The position numbers and the translations under genes are program-made. A stretch of DNA of 61,500 bases from an uncultured Flavobacteriales bacterium (GTDB lineage: Bacteria; Bacteroidota; Bacteroidia; Flavobacteriales_D; Crocinitomicaceae): the NCBI GenBank assembly GCA_903945495.1, contig CAJAVU010000026.1:1-61500 (forward strand), read 5' to 3'. The notes below the pieces were generated by a model, which was given only the letters and a program-made list of their open reading frames with translations, was not told the DNA's origin and did not search any database. Below are positions 16,497-23,950 of the stretch, in pieces; positions within the stretch are counted from its first letter, which is position 1; each line of letters begins with the position of its first letter.

Positions 16497-17510
16497 TTAA
16501 TTTTTTGAAAATGAGATGCGTTTTGTTGTTCCATCTTCATTCTTAATCTCGAGAATGTAGTTTCCATTTGTAAGAAATGAAACATCAATAGAATTTTCGA
16601 TTTTAAGCTTGCTTTCAGCTAATTTCTCACCGTTTAAACTATAAATCGAATAGATAAACGATGTCGTACCATTGAGTCCTTCTAACGATAAAATATCATT
16701 CGTAGGATTTGGATAAACATTCAGATTACTCACTGCAAGCTCATTGATTGTCAATTCAGCCTGATCCTTGTAAACGCGAATATAATCGACTACAAAGTCT
16801 GCAGGGAAATTTGTTGTTCCGTCTGGATATCCTGGCCAATTTCCTCCAACCGCTAAATTTAAAATCAAATAAAATTCCTTGTGAAATTCGTCTGTTCCAT
16901 TGGTGCCATTCGTAATATTTAATAAATAATACAATTGATCGTCCATGTACCATTTTATGTAGGTTGAATCCCACATAATTGTGAAGGTATGAAATGCAGT
17001 TGGATCAGTATTGATGATGCCTCCTAAATATTGGTGACCAACATTATCCCAATGTGCAGTTCCATGAATTTTAGTTTCGCTATTGATGTGTTCCATAACA
17101 TCAATTTCACCACACATAGGCCAACTAACAGAGTCAATGTTTGATCCCAACATCCAGAAAGCTGGCCATAATCCTTTGCCCATTGGACATTTCATTCGGC
17201 CTTCAATTTTTCCGTATTGAATATCAAAAAGATTTTTGGAAATAATCTTTGCGGAAGTATATTCATTTGTGCCGAACTGCTCTGCTTTTGCTCTAAATGT
17301 AGCTTCACCATTTGCAATTGTTAAGTTAGCATTACCCGCAGTGTAATATTGTGCTTCGTTGTTTCCCCAGCCATTGCCTCCAACATCGTTAACCCATTTC
17401 GAATTGTCCAATGTTGAATTATCAAACTCGTCATTCCAAATCATAACCCATTGAGCTGAAGATTGGAAACTAATAAGTAAAACCGTAACTATAATTCCTA
17501 GTGTTTTCAT
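16497..17510 (-). CDS. GH16 endo-beta-1,3-glucanase (laminarinase) with T9SS type A sorting domain
   Basis: The 337-residue product has a signal peptide (cleaved after SSA, residue 19) and a GH16 jelly roll over residues 20-255. The catalytic signature is G134-E135-I-D137-V-M-E140-H: Glu135 is the nucleophile and Glu140 the acid/base. The substrate-contact strand WNDEFDNSTLDNSKW and GLWPAFWMLG fit laminarinases and related endo-beta-1,3-glucanases. The C-terminal 75 residues (NLNVYPNPTNDILSLEGL ... GTTKRISFSKN) are a type A sorting domain, so the enzyme is secreted by the type IX system and either released or surface-bound. It stands alone between two terminators. It should open the polymer before GH3 and the GH-A enzyme act. 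Confidence 0.93.
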   Translation of the reverse strand: MKTLGIIVTVLLISFQSSAQWVMIWNDEFDNSTLDNSKWVNDVGGNGWGNNEAQYYTAGNANLTIANGEATFRAKAEQFGTNEYTSAKIISKNLFDIQYGKIEGRMKCPMGKGLWPAFWMLGSNIDSVSWPMCGEIDVMEHINSETKIHGTAHWDNVGHQYLGGIINTDPTAFHTFTIMWDSTYIKWYMDDQLYYLLNITNGTNGTDEFHKEFYLILNLAVGGNWPGYPDGTTNFPADFVVDYIRVYKDQAELTINELAVSNLNVYPNPTNDILSLEGLNGTTSFIYSIYSLNGEKLAESKLKIENSIDVSFLTNGNYILEIKNEDGTTKRISFSKN

Positions 17511-17520
17511 TTTTTTGGAG

Positions 17521-17549
17521 TAAAAAAAAGGAGGGCAAAAGCCCTCCTT
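17521..17549 (-). terminator. Rho-independent terminator of the gene at 17569
   Basis: On the minus strand AAGGAGGGC-TTTT-GCCCTCCTT is a perfect 9-bp hairpin followed by a run of T. It lies directly downstream of the T9SS glucan-binding protein gene and 10 bases before the GH16 start, so it separates the two transcription units. Confidence 0.9.
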
Positions 17550-17568
17550 AAAGGTAATTAATTAAGAA

Positions 17569-19593
17569 TTAATTTTTCACTATTCGTGCAGTTTGTATAC
17601 CATTTGCTCCATGAACATTTACAGTATATAAACCAGCTTCTAATGAAGTGATGTCAAGTTCAACAACAAACTTGTTTGTTTCAGTCGAAAGAACTAATTC
17701 ACCAACTAAAGAATAAACTTCAATTTTTTCAATTGCTTTTGAACTTGTTAATGTAATCAATGCATTTGTTGGATTAGGGTAGATTGCAACATCCATTTGG
17801 CTGAATTCTTCTACTCCTAAGGCACATGGGCTACAACGATCATACGTGTTTGAAACATCACCTTGACCAAGAATCCATTGACGATTAGCATAAGAAGAAT
17901 AATCAGTTAATGGAGCACATCCACCACCATTTTGCATTTCAGAAATTAGGTTTTCCATCACACCATCTTTCACTAATAAATATTCAAGTGAATCGGTAGG
18001 CGCTGGAGAAATTGTGAACGTCCAAGTTCCATCGCCATTATCAACAGCTTGCGGGCCAAATGCTGGATTCCATTGCCAAATTGGACCTGTTAAATTAACT
18101 TGGTCTGCTGAATCACAGATTTCAGTTGTAATCACCAAATCTGGATATTCACATGGAACACAACGGTCGTAATTGATATTCACATCTCCAGAACCTACTA
18201 CCCACTTTCTATTTGCATAGTTGGAATAATCCGTAACCGGCGCACATGTTCCTCCATTTTGCATATCAGAAATTAAATTCTCCTGCACTGAATTCACAAC
18301 AACTAAATATTCCATATCTGCTGTTGGCGTTGGATTTAAATTAACAGTCCAAGTTCCATCACCATTATCTGTAGCGATTGGTCCACCATTTGGATCCCAA
18401 TTCCACCAAGGGCCTGTGATTCTTACTGAAGTAGCATTTACATTACAAACATCAATATTTAAGTTAAGACCAGAAGCTCCTGCTGCCATACTCAAATTAT
18501 CAAAGTAGTATGTTTTAGTTCCGGCTGTAGCCCCATCCACTCCAAAATTGAAAAAGACAGATGCTTTATTATAATTGTTGGCAAGATTAATAGCTGCTGT
18601 TCCAGGCGCTTGATTTGCAAAGTCAAAAGTTAAGGTTTGCCATTGACCAGCTGCAGTAGTTGTAGCCTCTGTTTCAACTGTTATTCCTGGATTTGTATAA
18701 TCTTCTACTTTTAAACGAACCTGAATACCTGCATCTGGAGACCAAACTTTCAGAGACATTGATGTTGCACCTGAAGCAAATGGAATTGGAGAAGCAAGAC
18801 CTGAATTACTAGCGTTAGTAATTGTTGTTCCTGCCCAAGTTGCAGCAGTATTTGATTTAATGACTTTCGCAACTGTATTAGTTGGGTCAGTTGGATCCAC
18901 TTCAATTGTTGAAAGTTCTGCTCCACCGAATCCAGCTAAACCATAATCTGTATTTGCTAATTCAAAAGTAACAGGTAAATCCATTTGATTTAAACCACCA
19001 CCTGAAACATAAGTTAGATCATCAAAGTAGTAAGTTTTAGTTCCAGCTGTAGCTCCATCCACACCAAAATTAAAAAAGACAGATGCTTTATCGTAATTGT
19101 TAGCTAAATTAATTGTTGCCGTCCCTGCAGCTTGATTTGCAAAGTTGAAAGTTAAGGTTTCCCATTGACCAGCTACTGTAGTTGTAGCTTCTGTTTCAAC
19201 GGATATTCCTGCATTCGTATGATCTTCCACTTTCATTCGAATTTGAATTCCTGCATCAGGAGACCAAACTCTTAATGACATAGATGTAGCACCTGAGACA
19301 AATGGAATCGGTGTTGCAAAACCTAGATTCCCGACGTCTGTGATGGTTGTTCCTGCCCAAGTTGCAGCAGTATTTGATTTAATGACTTTCGCAACTGTAT
19401 TCGTTGGGTCAGTTGGATCCACTTCAATTGTTGAAAGTTCTGCTCCACCAAATCCAGCCAAGCCATAATCTGTTGTTGCTAGTTCAAATGTAACTGGCAA
19501 GTCCATTTGATTTTGCGCAAAAAAGCTACTTAGAGGTAAGGTAGCTAATGAAAACGCAAAAATAATTTTGTGAGTAAATTTTTTGAATTTCAT
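17569..19593 (-). CDS. T9SS-secreted glucan-binding protein with a duplicated beta-sandwich module
   Basis: The 674-residue product has a signal peptide (to about residue 26). Two nearly identical modules of about 165 residues follow (about 29-195 and 203-368), each opening MDLPVTFELA and closing with a YYFDDL/YYFDNL strand; such modules accompany beta-glucanases in marine Bacteroidota. Two smaller repeats of about 95 residues (about 378-475 and 480-580) share LTGP-W-WNP, NGDGTW, NLIS-MQNGG, TDYS-YANR and a final YDRC-PC pair. A type A sorting domain ends the protein (MDVAIYPNPTNALITL ... ARIVKN). No catalytic residues are seen. It probably binds beta-glucan outside the cell. The gene has its own operator 48 bases upstream and a strong terminator. 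Confidence 0.85.
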   Translation of the reverse strand: MKFKKFTHKIIFAFSLATLPLSSFFAQNQMDLPVTFELATTDYGLAGFGGAELSTIEVDPTDPTNTVAKVIKSNTAATWAGTTITDVGNLGFATPIPFVSGATSMSLRVWSPDAGIQIRMKVEDHTNAGISVETEATTTVAGQWETLTFNFANQAAGTATINLANNYDKASVFFNFGVDGATAGTKTYYFDDLTYVSGGGLNQMDLPVTFELANTDYGLAGFGGAELSTIEVDPTDPTNTVAKVIKSNTAATWAGTTITNASNSGLASPIPFASGATSMSLKVWSPDAGIQVRLKVEDYTNPGITVETEATTTAAGQWQTLTFDFANQAPGTAAINLANNYNKASVFFNFGVDGATAGTKTYYFDNLSMAAGASGLNLNIDVCNVNATSVRITGPWWNWDPNGGPIATDNGDGTWTVNLNPTPTADMEYLVVVNSVQENLISDMQNGGTCAPVTDYSNYANRKWVVGSGDVNINYDRCVPCEYPDLVITTEICDSADQVNLTGPIWQWNPAFGPQAVDNGDGTWTFTISPAPTDSLEYLLVKDGVMENLISEMQNGGGCAPLTDYSSYANRQWILGQGDVSNTYDRCSPCALGVEEFSQMDVAIYPNPTNALITLTSSKAIEKIEVYSLVGELVLSTETNKFVVELDITSLEAGLYTVNVHGANGIQTARIVKN
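18470..19515. repeat. Internal tandem duplication of about 522 bp inside the glucan-binding protein gene
   Basis: Two copies at an offset of 522 bases (174 codons) encode the two beta-sandwich modules. Long runs are identical at DNA level; for example, the stretch starting at 18901 recurs at 19423. Synonymous differences are few, so the duplication is recent or kept alike by recombination. The repeat is in frame and leaves the reading frame intact. Confidence 0.85.
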
Positions 19594-19640
19594 AGTTTTT
19601 AATTTAAAGTTTTAAATTGTAAAGCTAATATAAATTAAAT

Positions 19641-19659
19641 TATTGTAAAAAATACAATA
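19641..19659. promoter_or_regulatory. Palindromic operator TATTGTA-AAAAA-TACAATA (site 2)
   Basis: A perfect 7-5-7 inverted repeat (8-5-8 when T19640 and A19660 are counted) lies 48 bases upstream of the glucan-binding protein start at 19593. A TAGCTTTA box on the minus strand at 19620-19627 is a plausible -7 element. It matches sites 1 and 3 in spacing and half-site. It also lies 47 bases beyond the 3' end of the NUDIX regulator gene. Confidence 0.7.
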
Positions 19660-19705
19660 AGGTAAAATATTTCTTGATAAAACAGTTAAAACTTAAATTT
19701 GTTCA

Positions 19706-20407
19706 CTACATTCTGAATTGATAAACACCTTTTTTTAATTGATCCTGATAAAGGGTTTCATCAAACGAAAATAATTTGGCAGGACGATGCTTGACATTTT
19801 GCTGTTTTTCGTCATGAGCAACTAAAGGAATGTACTTTATTTTTTTTCTAAAGTTTGCTTTATCCATCTCTTGTTCAAAAGCAAATTCGTACAATTGTTG
19901 AAATTCATTTAAGGTGAAACGGACTGGCAGAAGATCGAAACAAATTGGTTCAAACGTAAGTTTTTGTTTCAATAGCTCGTAAGTTGAATTTACTATCAAA
20001 TTATGATCAAAAGCCAAGTTTGGAACTTCGTTAATTGGAACCCATTGAACTTCTTCCGCCCAAGAGGAAGCTTCCGCTTTAAATTCATCTATACGGATTA
20101 AGGCAAAATATGCGTTCGTTATTACACGACCTTGTGGGTGTCTTGTTGGATTTCCAAAGGTTTGTGCTTGGTGTAATTCAATATTTTTTAATCGTGTTAA
20201 ATCAAACAATATACGTTCAGCCGCATTTGGCAAGTCTTCATCGGGATAAACCAAATCTCCTGGTATTGCCCAATAATTTTCATAAGGTTCAATGGAACGT
20301 TTAATGAGTAAAACATGAATTTTACCATTTTGATAACCAAAAATGACACAATCAAGCGAAAATGAATAGGTAAAGAAATTTTTTAAATCACTGTTATGCA
20401 TGTTCAT
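19706..20407 (-). CDS. NUDIX-fold transcriptional regulator (NrtR/AraR-like)
   Basis: The 233-residue product has a NUDIX domain (residues 10-150: SLDCVIFGYQNGKIHVLLIKRS, YENYWAIPGDLVYPDEDL) and a C-terminal winged-helix domain (160-233: LLPVRFTLNEFQQLYEFAFEQEMDKANFRKKI), the architecture of NrtR-family regulators. The NUDIX box is degenerate: the REUxEExGU part is replaced by AERILFDLTRLK, so hydrolysis is unlikely and the domain probably senses a sugar or nucleotide-sugar ligand, as in AraR of Bacteroides. It starts 6 bases after the GH3 stop and is co-transcribed with it. Three shared palindromes in this locus are its likely operators, which would include its own promoter. Confidence 0.85.
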   Translation of the reverse strand: MNMHNSDLKNFFTYSFSLDCVIFGYQNGKIHVLLIKRSIEPYENYWAIPGDLVYPDEDLPNAAERILFDLTRLKNIELHQAQTFGNPTRHPQGRVITNAYFALIRIDEFKAEASSWAEEVQWVPINEVPNLAFDHNLIVNSTYELLKQKLTFEPICFDLLPVRFTLNEFQQLYEFAFEQEMDKANFRKKIKYIPLVAHDEKQQNVKHRPAKLFSFDETLYQDQLKKGVYQFRM

Positions 20408-20413
20408 CGCTTT

Positions 20414-22729
20414 TCATTTTAATTCAAACGTGGTTTCCAAACTGCCAATTTCAATTGAAAAAGCTCCTGGTTCCAACATCCATTTTCCGTTCTGGTCTGC
20501 AAACATAAGGTCTTCTTTTGAAATGGTGAAATCTACACGCTTCGTTTCATTTGCTTCCAATGTAATTTTTTCAAAACCTTTCAATCGCTTTCCTGCCGGA
20601 ATTAAAGAACTTACCTTATCAGATAAAAACAATTGAACAACTTCTTGTCCTTTAATTTTACCCGTATTTTTCACGTTAATAGAAACGTGTAATTCTTCTT
20701 TGTCAGAAATAGTGCTTTTATCGACTGTTAAATCAGCATATTCAAATGTTGTATAACTAAGTCCAAATCCAAATTCCCACTCAGGATCAAAGGCCTTGAA
20801 ATCATTGTTTTTTGAACGGTCAACGCTTTTCGGATGGTCATAGAATTCAATTACTCCGTCGTATTTTGGATAGGTGTAAGGTAATTTCCCGGACGGATTC
20901 ACTTCTCCAAATAGAATGTTAGCAAGTGCCGACCCACCAAAATCACCAGGTAGATAACATTGTACAATCGCAGATGCTGAGTCCACAATCGAATGAATGA
21001 TACGTGGGCGTGCTTCAGTCAGTACAAGAATTACGGGTTTATTGGTTGAATAAGCAATTTCTGCTAACTCAAGTTGTGCAGATGATAAATTCAATGATCG
21101 AATATCACCTGGTTTTTCTGTTTGAGGTAATTCTCCTAAACACAATACAATCACATCACTTAAGTTTGCTTTTTCTTTGAAGTCAGCAACATCCGTCAAA
21201 CGAGATGTTTCAAATCCATTCTCGAAGTAGAGCTCAGCACCTTGTGAATAAAGGCAGTTTTCTTTTCCAACCTTTTGTTCAATTGCAGAATAAATCGTTG
21301 CAACATTTTTCGTGTTATAACTTGAGTCATATCCCTGCCATGTATGTGTCCATGCGCCATTTAAGTAAATCATATTATTAGCCGTTGGACCAGCAACGAG
21401 TATTTTTTTAGATTTTGCTAAAGGCAATAATTGTGCTTTATTTTTTAACAATGTGATTGATTCTTCAGCACTTTTTAAAGCGGTCAACTTAAATTCATTT
21501 GATCCAAACAAGGGATAGATTTTTGCTTGATTCATATCTTTATCAAACAACCCAAGACTTAACTTAACACGCAAAATTCGGCGGACAGCATCGTTCAAGC
21601 GGTTTTCTGAAATTCGACCATTTTTAACAGCGGTAATCATTAAATCGCAATACGCTTTGTAATTCGGACTTGTTGGAACCATGCTCATGTCAACTCCAGC
21701 ATTGAAGGCCATAACAACCGCATCTTCATTTGTTTTAGCCACTGAATGAACGGTTTCAAGCATGATAAAATCTTCCCAATCCGAAACCGTAAATCCATTA
21801 AATCCCCAATCGTTTTTTAGTACTTCTGTCAATAAATGATAATTTGTATGACCTGGAATACCATTTACGTCACCGCTGTTAATCATTAAGGTCATGGCTC
21901 CAGCTTCAACTGCTTCTTTAAATGGTGGAAGAAAAAGTTCTTGCATGTATTTTTCGGGAATCCAAGCGGGTGTGCGATCTCTTCCTGAAAGCGGTTGACT
22001 GTAACCTACAAAATGCTTCAAACAAGCAGCTCCATGATATTCATCAATCGCACCAGTTCCTTGATAACCATTTATGAGCTCTTTTCCCATGGACATTGCC
22101 AAGAAAGGATCTTCACCTAAGGTTTCAAAATATCTTGACCAAAGTGGTTGACGCGCAACATCCAAAACAGGTGAAAAATTCCAAGGAATGCCAGATGCTT
22201 TCATTTCATAGGCAGTAATTTCTCCAAAACGTTTTGCAAAAGAACGATTCCAAGTTGCTGCGAGTCCAATTTCTTGCGGAAACAATGTTCCTCCAATCGT
22301 GTAGTTCATTCCATGAATCGCATCAATACCGTATAAAATTGGAATGGTTGAATTCCCTTTTAAATAGGATTTATGAATTGTTGGAAGAAGCGATTTCCAT
22401 TCCTGTAAACTCAAGGTATGTGAACTAACATTAAGAACTGAACCTATTTTGTATTTGTTAATTGCTTCATTTAATTTATCGGCATCAATTTGATGTGGAT
22501 ATAGAGTTGCTCCTTTTTCATCCGATTTCAAAAGTGCATCCAATGTTATTTGACATGTTTGTCCAATTTTCTCCTCTAAGGACATTTTCGACAACAATTC
22601 AGTGATTTTTGTTTCAATTTCTTGATTTAAACCTTGATTAAAGTTTTGCGAAAAAGTACTACTTGATAACAATAGAAAAAACGGTAAAACACCAATTATA
22701 ACTGAATTAAAGCAATTTTTTTGTCTCAT
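20414..22729 (-). CDS. bglX: GH3 beta-glucosidase, periplasmic
   Basis: The start at 22729 is preferred because it opens the signal peptide MRQKNCFNSVIIGVLPFFLLLSSSTFS; an in-frame ATG at 22771 overlaps the operator. The 771-residue protein has the GH3 N-terminal barrel with PVLDVARQPLWSRYFETLGEDP and KHFVGYSQP, and the nucleophile Asp317 in GFTVSDWEDF. The alpha/beta sandwich follows (KKILVAGPTANN ... GELPQTEKPGD) and then a fibronectin III-like domain (YTTFEYADLTV ... VDFTISKEDL), as in BglX. It hydrolyses terminal beta-linked glucose from short glucans, giving glucose for the MFS transporter. It is the first gene of an operon with the NUDIX regulator and has operator site 3 upstream. The symbol is by similarity of architecture. 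Confidence 0.9.
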   Translation of the reverse strand: MRQKNCFNSVIIGVLPFFLLLSSSTFSQNFNQGLNQEIETKITELLSKMSLEEKIGQTCQITLDALLKSDEKGATLYPHQIDADKLNEAINKYKIGSVLNVSSHTLSLQEWKSLLPTIHKSYLKGNSTIPILYGIDAIHGMNYTIGGTLFPQEIGLAATWNRSFAKRFGEITAYEMKASGIPWNFSPVLDVARQPLWSRYFETLGEDPFLAMSMGKELINGYQGTGAIDEYHGAACLKHFVGYSQPLSGRDRTPAWIPEKYMQELFLPPFKEAVEAGAMTLMINSGDVNGIPGHTNYHLLTEVLKNDWGFNGFTVSDWEDFIMLETVHSVAKTNEDAVVMAFNAGVDMSMVPTSPNYKAYCDLMITAVKNGRISENRLNDAVRRILRVKLSLGLFDKDMNQAKIYPLFGSNEFKLTALKSAEESITLLKNKAQLLPLAKSKKILVAGPTANNMIYLNGAWTHTWQGYDSSYNTKNVATIYSAIEQKVGKENCLYSQGAELYFENGFETSRLTDVADFKEKANLSDVIVLCLGELPQTEKPGDIRSLNLSSAQLELAEIAYSTNKPVILVLTEARPRIIHSIVDSASAIVQCYLPGDFGGSALANILFGEVNPSGKLPYTYPKYDGVIEFYDHPKSVDRSKNNDFKAFDPEWEFGFGLSYTTFEYADLTVDKSTISDKEELHVSINVKNTGKIKGQEVVQLFLSDKVSSLIPAGKRLKGFEKITLEANETKRVDFTISKEDLMFADQNGKWMLEPGAFSIEIGSLETTFELK

Positions 22730-22762
22730 TTTTGTGTTCTTTTGGAGTAGAAAAATACTAAA

Positions 22763-22781
22763 TATTGTCATTTGTACAATA
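22763..22781. promoter_or_regulatory. Palindromic operator TATTGTC-ATTTG-TACAATA (site 3)
   Basis: A 7-5-7 inverted repeat with one mismatch (the last C of the left arm) lies 34 to 52 bases upstream of the GH3 start at 22729. It shares half-site and spacing with the perfect copies at 9235 and 19641. Since the NUDIX regulator is the second gene of this transcript, this site would give autoregulation. Confidence 0.65.
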
Positions 22782-22866
22782 ACTATTTAAATAAAATAGT
22801 GTTTTTCACTAGCTCAAAGATGTGATTAATATCCAGCAATTTGTATTTTCGTTTCAAATGATCCGT

Positions 22867-23259
22867 ATGAAAAAGGCTTTTTTTGTTTTCAATTGCACAC
22901 TATTACTGATTATAAGTGTTTCCGCTTGTAATAAACCAGTTTATAAATACAATCCTGATTTTGAAGGAACATGGCGCACTGTAGCAGTGTATGATACTAT
23001 TTTAGATAAAATAGTGCAAAGTGAAATTGTAATCGACGGCGCAGATGGTTCCTATAAGAATACGTGTGAACCTTGTAATACCAACGAATTGTGCAATTGC
23101 GTGAGTTATCAAGTTGGAAAAGCTGTAATGAATGATACCAAAACACAATTGAAAATTGGCTCAAATGGTTTTGCCTTAACAATTGACCAGGAACCAAAAG
23201 AAAACTCAAGTGGTCTTTGGACGATTATTATTAAAGGGCAAACCTATTATAGAAACTAG
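22867..23259 (+). CDS. Small predicted lipoprotein of unknown function
   Basis: The start at 22867 opens a proper lipoprotein signal peptide (MKKAFFVFNCTLLLIISVSAC, lipobox SVSAC); earlier in-frame starts only add residues unlikely for an N-region. The mature part of about 110 residues contains a beta-rich fold (FEGTWRTVAVYDTILDKIV) and a cysteine-rich loop (NTCEPCNTNELCNC) with five cysteines. It resembles lipocalin-like or META-type small periplasmic proteins, but no family is assigned. It is separated from the next gene by repeat 23256-23309. Confidence 0.7.
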   Translation: MKKAFFVFNCTLLLIISVSACNKPVYKYNPDFEGTWRTVAVYDTILDKIVQSEIVIDGADGSYKNTCEPCNTNELCNCVSYQVGKAVMNDTKTQLKIGSNGFALTIDQEPKENSSGLWTIIIKGQTYYRN

Positions 23260-23309
23260 TGATTAGAGAATAGAAACTAGTTCGCCATCGCGGAGTGATT
23301 AGAAATTAG
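23250..23309. repeat. Intergenic TAGAAACTAG/GTGATTAGA repeat
   Basis: The 50-base gap holds TAGAAACTAGTGATTAGAG, a second TAGAAACTAG and GTGATTAGAAATTAG. The same words in inverse orientation (CTAGTTTCTAATCAC) recur at 28323-28360. This looks like a second dispersed intergenic repeat family. Confidence 0.5.
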
Positions 23310-23819
23310 ATGAAAAGAGTATTGGTTTTAGTGATGTTGGTATTTGCATTTTTCGGTGCAGCCCAAAATCCATTGTTTCAGAAATATGTTGGACAACACT
23401 ACCTTGATTTTTCAGAATTTGAGCAATTCAAAGATTACGAAGATTACGGTGGAATGTTATTGAATTACCAAAATGACCAAGATACAACGGACGCTTTCGC
23501 TTGGTATGGAAAAGGAGATACGAATATTGTCATTTTTGAATCAGCCTATAATCCAGATGGAGGATCCAGTGCTCGCTATATTTTTAAAGATGCACTGATA
23601 ATTGAAGAGTTATCTAAGAATCGTTCGATAGTGTATGGACTCTGCTCGTATGAAGGAGTTGAAGATGCGTATATTGTCGCACTAATGAATGTTAGACGGA
23701 ATACTGAATATTTCACGAAATGCAAGAAAGCTTGGCGCATAAATTCTGTAACACGCGTTTTTGAAGAAATCGATCCCAAAAAAGTGAAATGCATCAATGA
23801 AGGTTTTGGATGTTGTTGA
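23310..23819 (+). CDS. Secreted protein of unknown function
   Basis: The 169-residue product has a signal peptide (MKRVLVLVMLVFAFFGAA-Q). The mature protein is acidic and aromatic-rich (YLDFSEFEQFKDYEDYGGMLLNYQ) with no recognised domain. The C-terminus carries Cys147 or nearby residues and ends EGFGCC; the cysteine pair at the very end and CKKAW could form disulfides in the periplasm. It follows the small lipoprotein on the same strand after 50 bases of repeat. No function is proposed. Confidence 0.65.
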   Translation: MKRVLVLVMLVFAFFGAAQNPLFQKYVGQHYLDFSEFEQFKDYEDYGGMLLNYQNDQDTTDAFAWYGKGDTNIVIFESAYNPDGGSSARYIFKDALIIEELSKNRSIVYGLCSYEGVEDAYIVALMNVRRNTEYFTKCKKAWRINSVTRVFEEIDPKKVKCINEGFGCC

Positions 23820-23922
23820 TTTCATCAATTATATAGGTAATAATAAGTGCTGAAGTATCATTAAATAGTGTTCGATTTGAATCGTCTGAAAGGACTTACT
23901 AGTTTCACTCACGACTAATTCT

Positions 23923-23930
23923 TACCTTTG
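23923..23930 (+). promoter_or_regulatory. Bacteroidota -7 promoter box TACCTTTG
   Basis: This is an exact match to TAnnTTTG, 20 bases before the ATG of the SNF2 helicase gene at 23951. No clear -33 TTG is seen at the usual distance, so the call rests on the -7 box and its position. Confidence 0.5.
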
Positions 23931-23950
23931 TTCGTTTAGCCCAACGCAAA

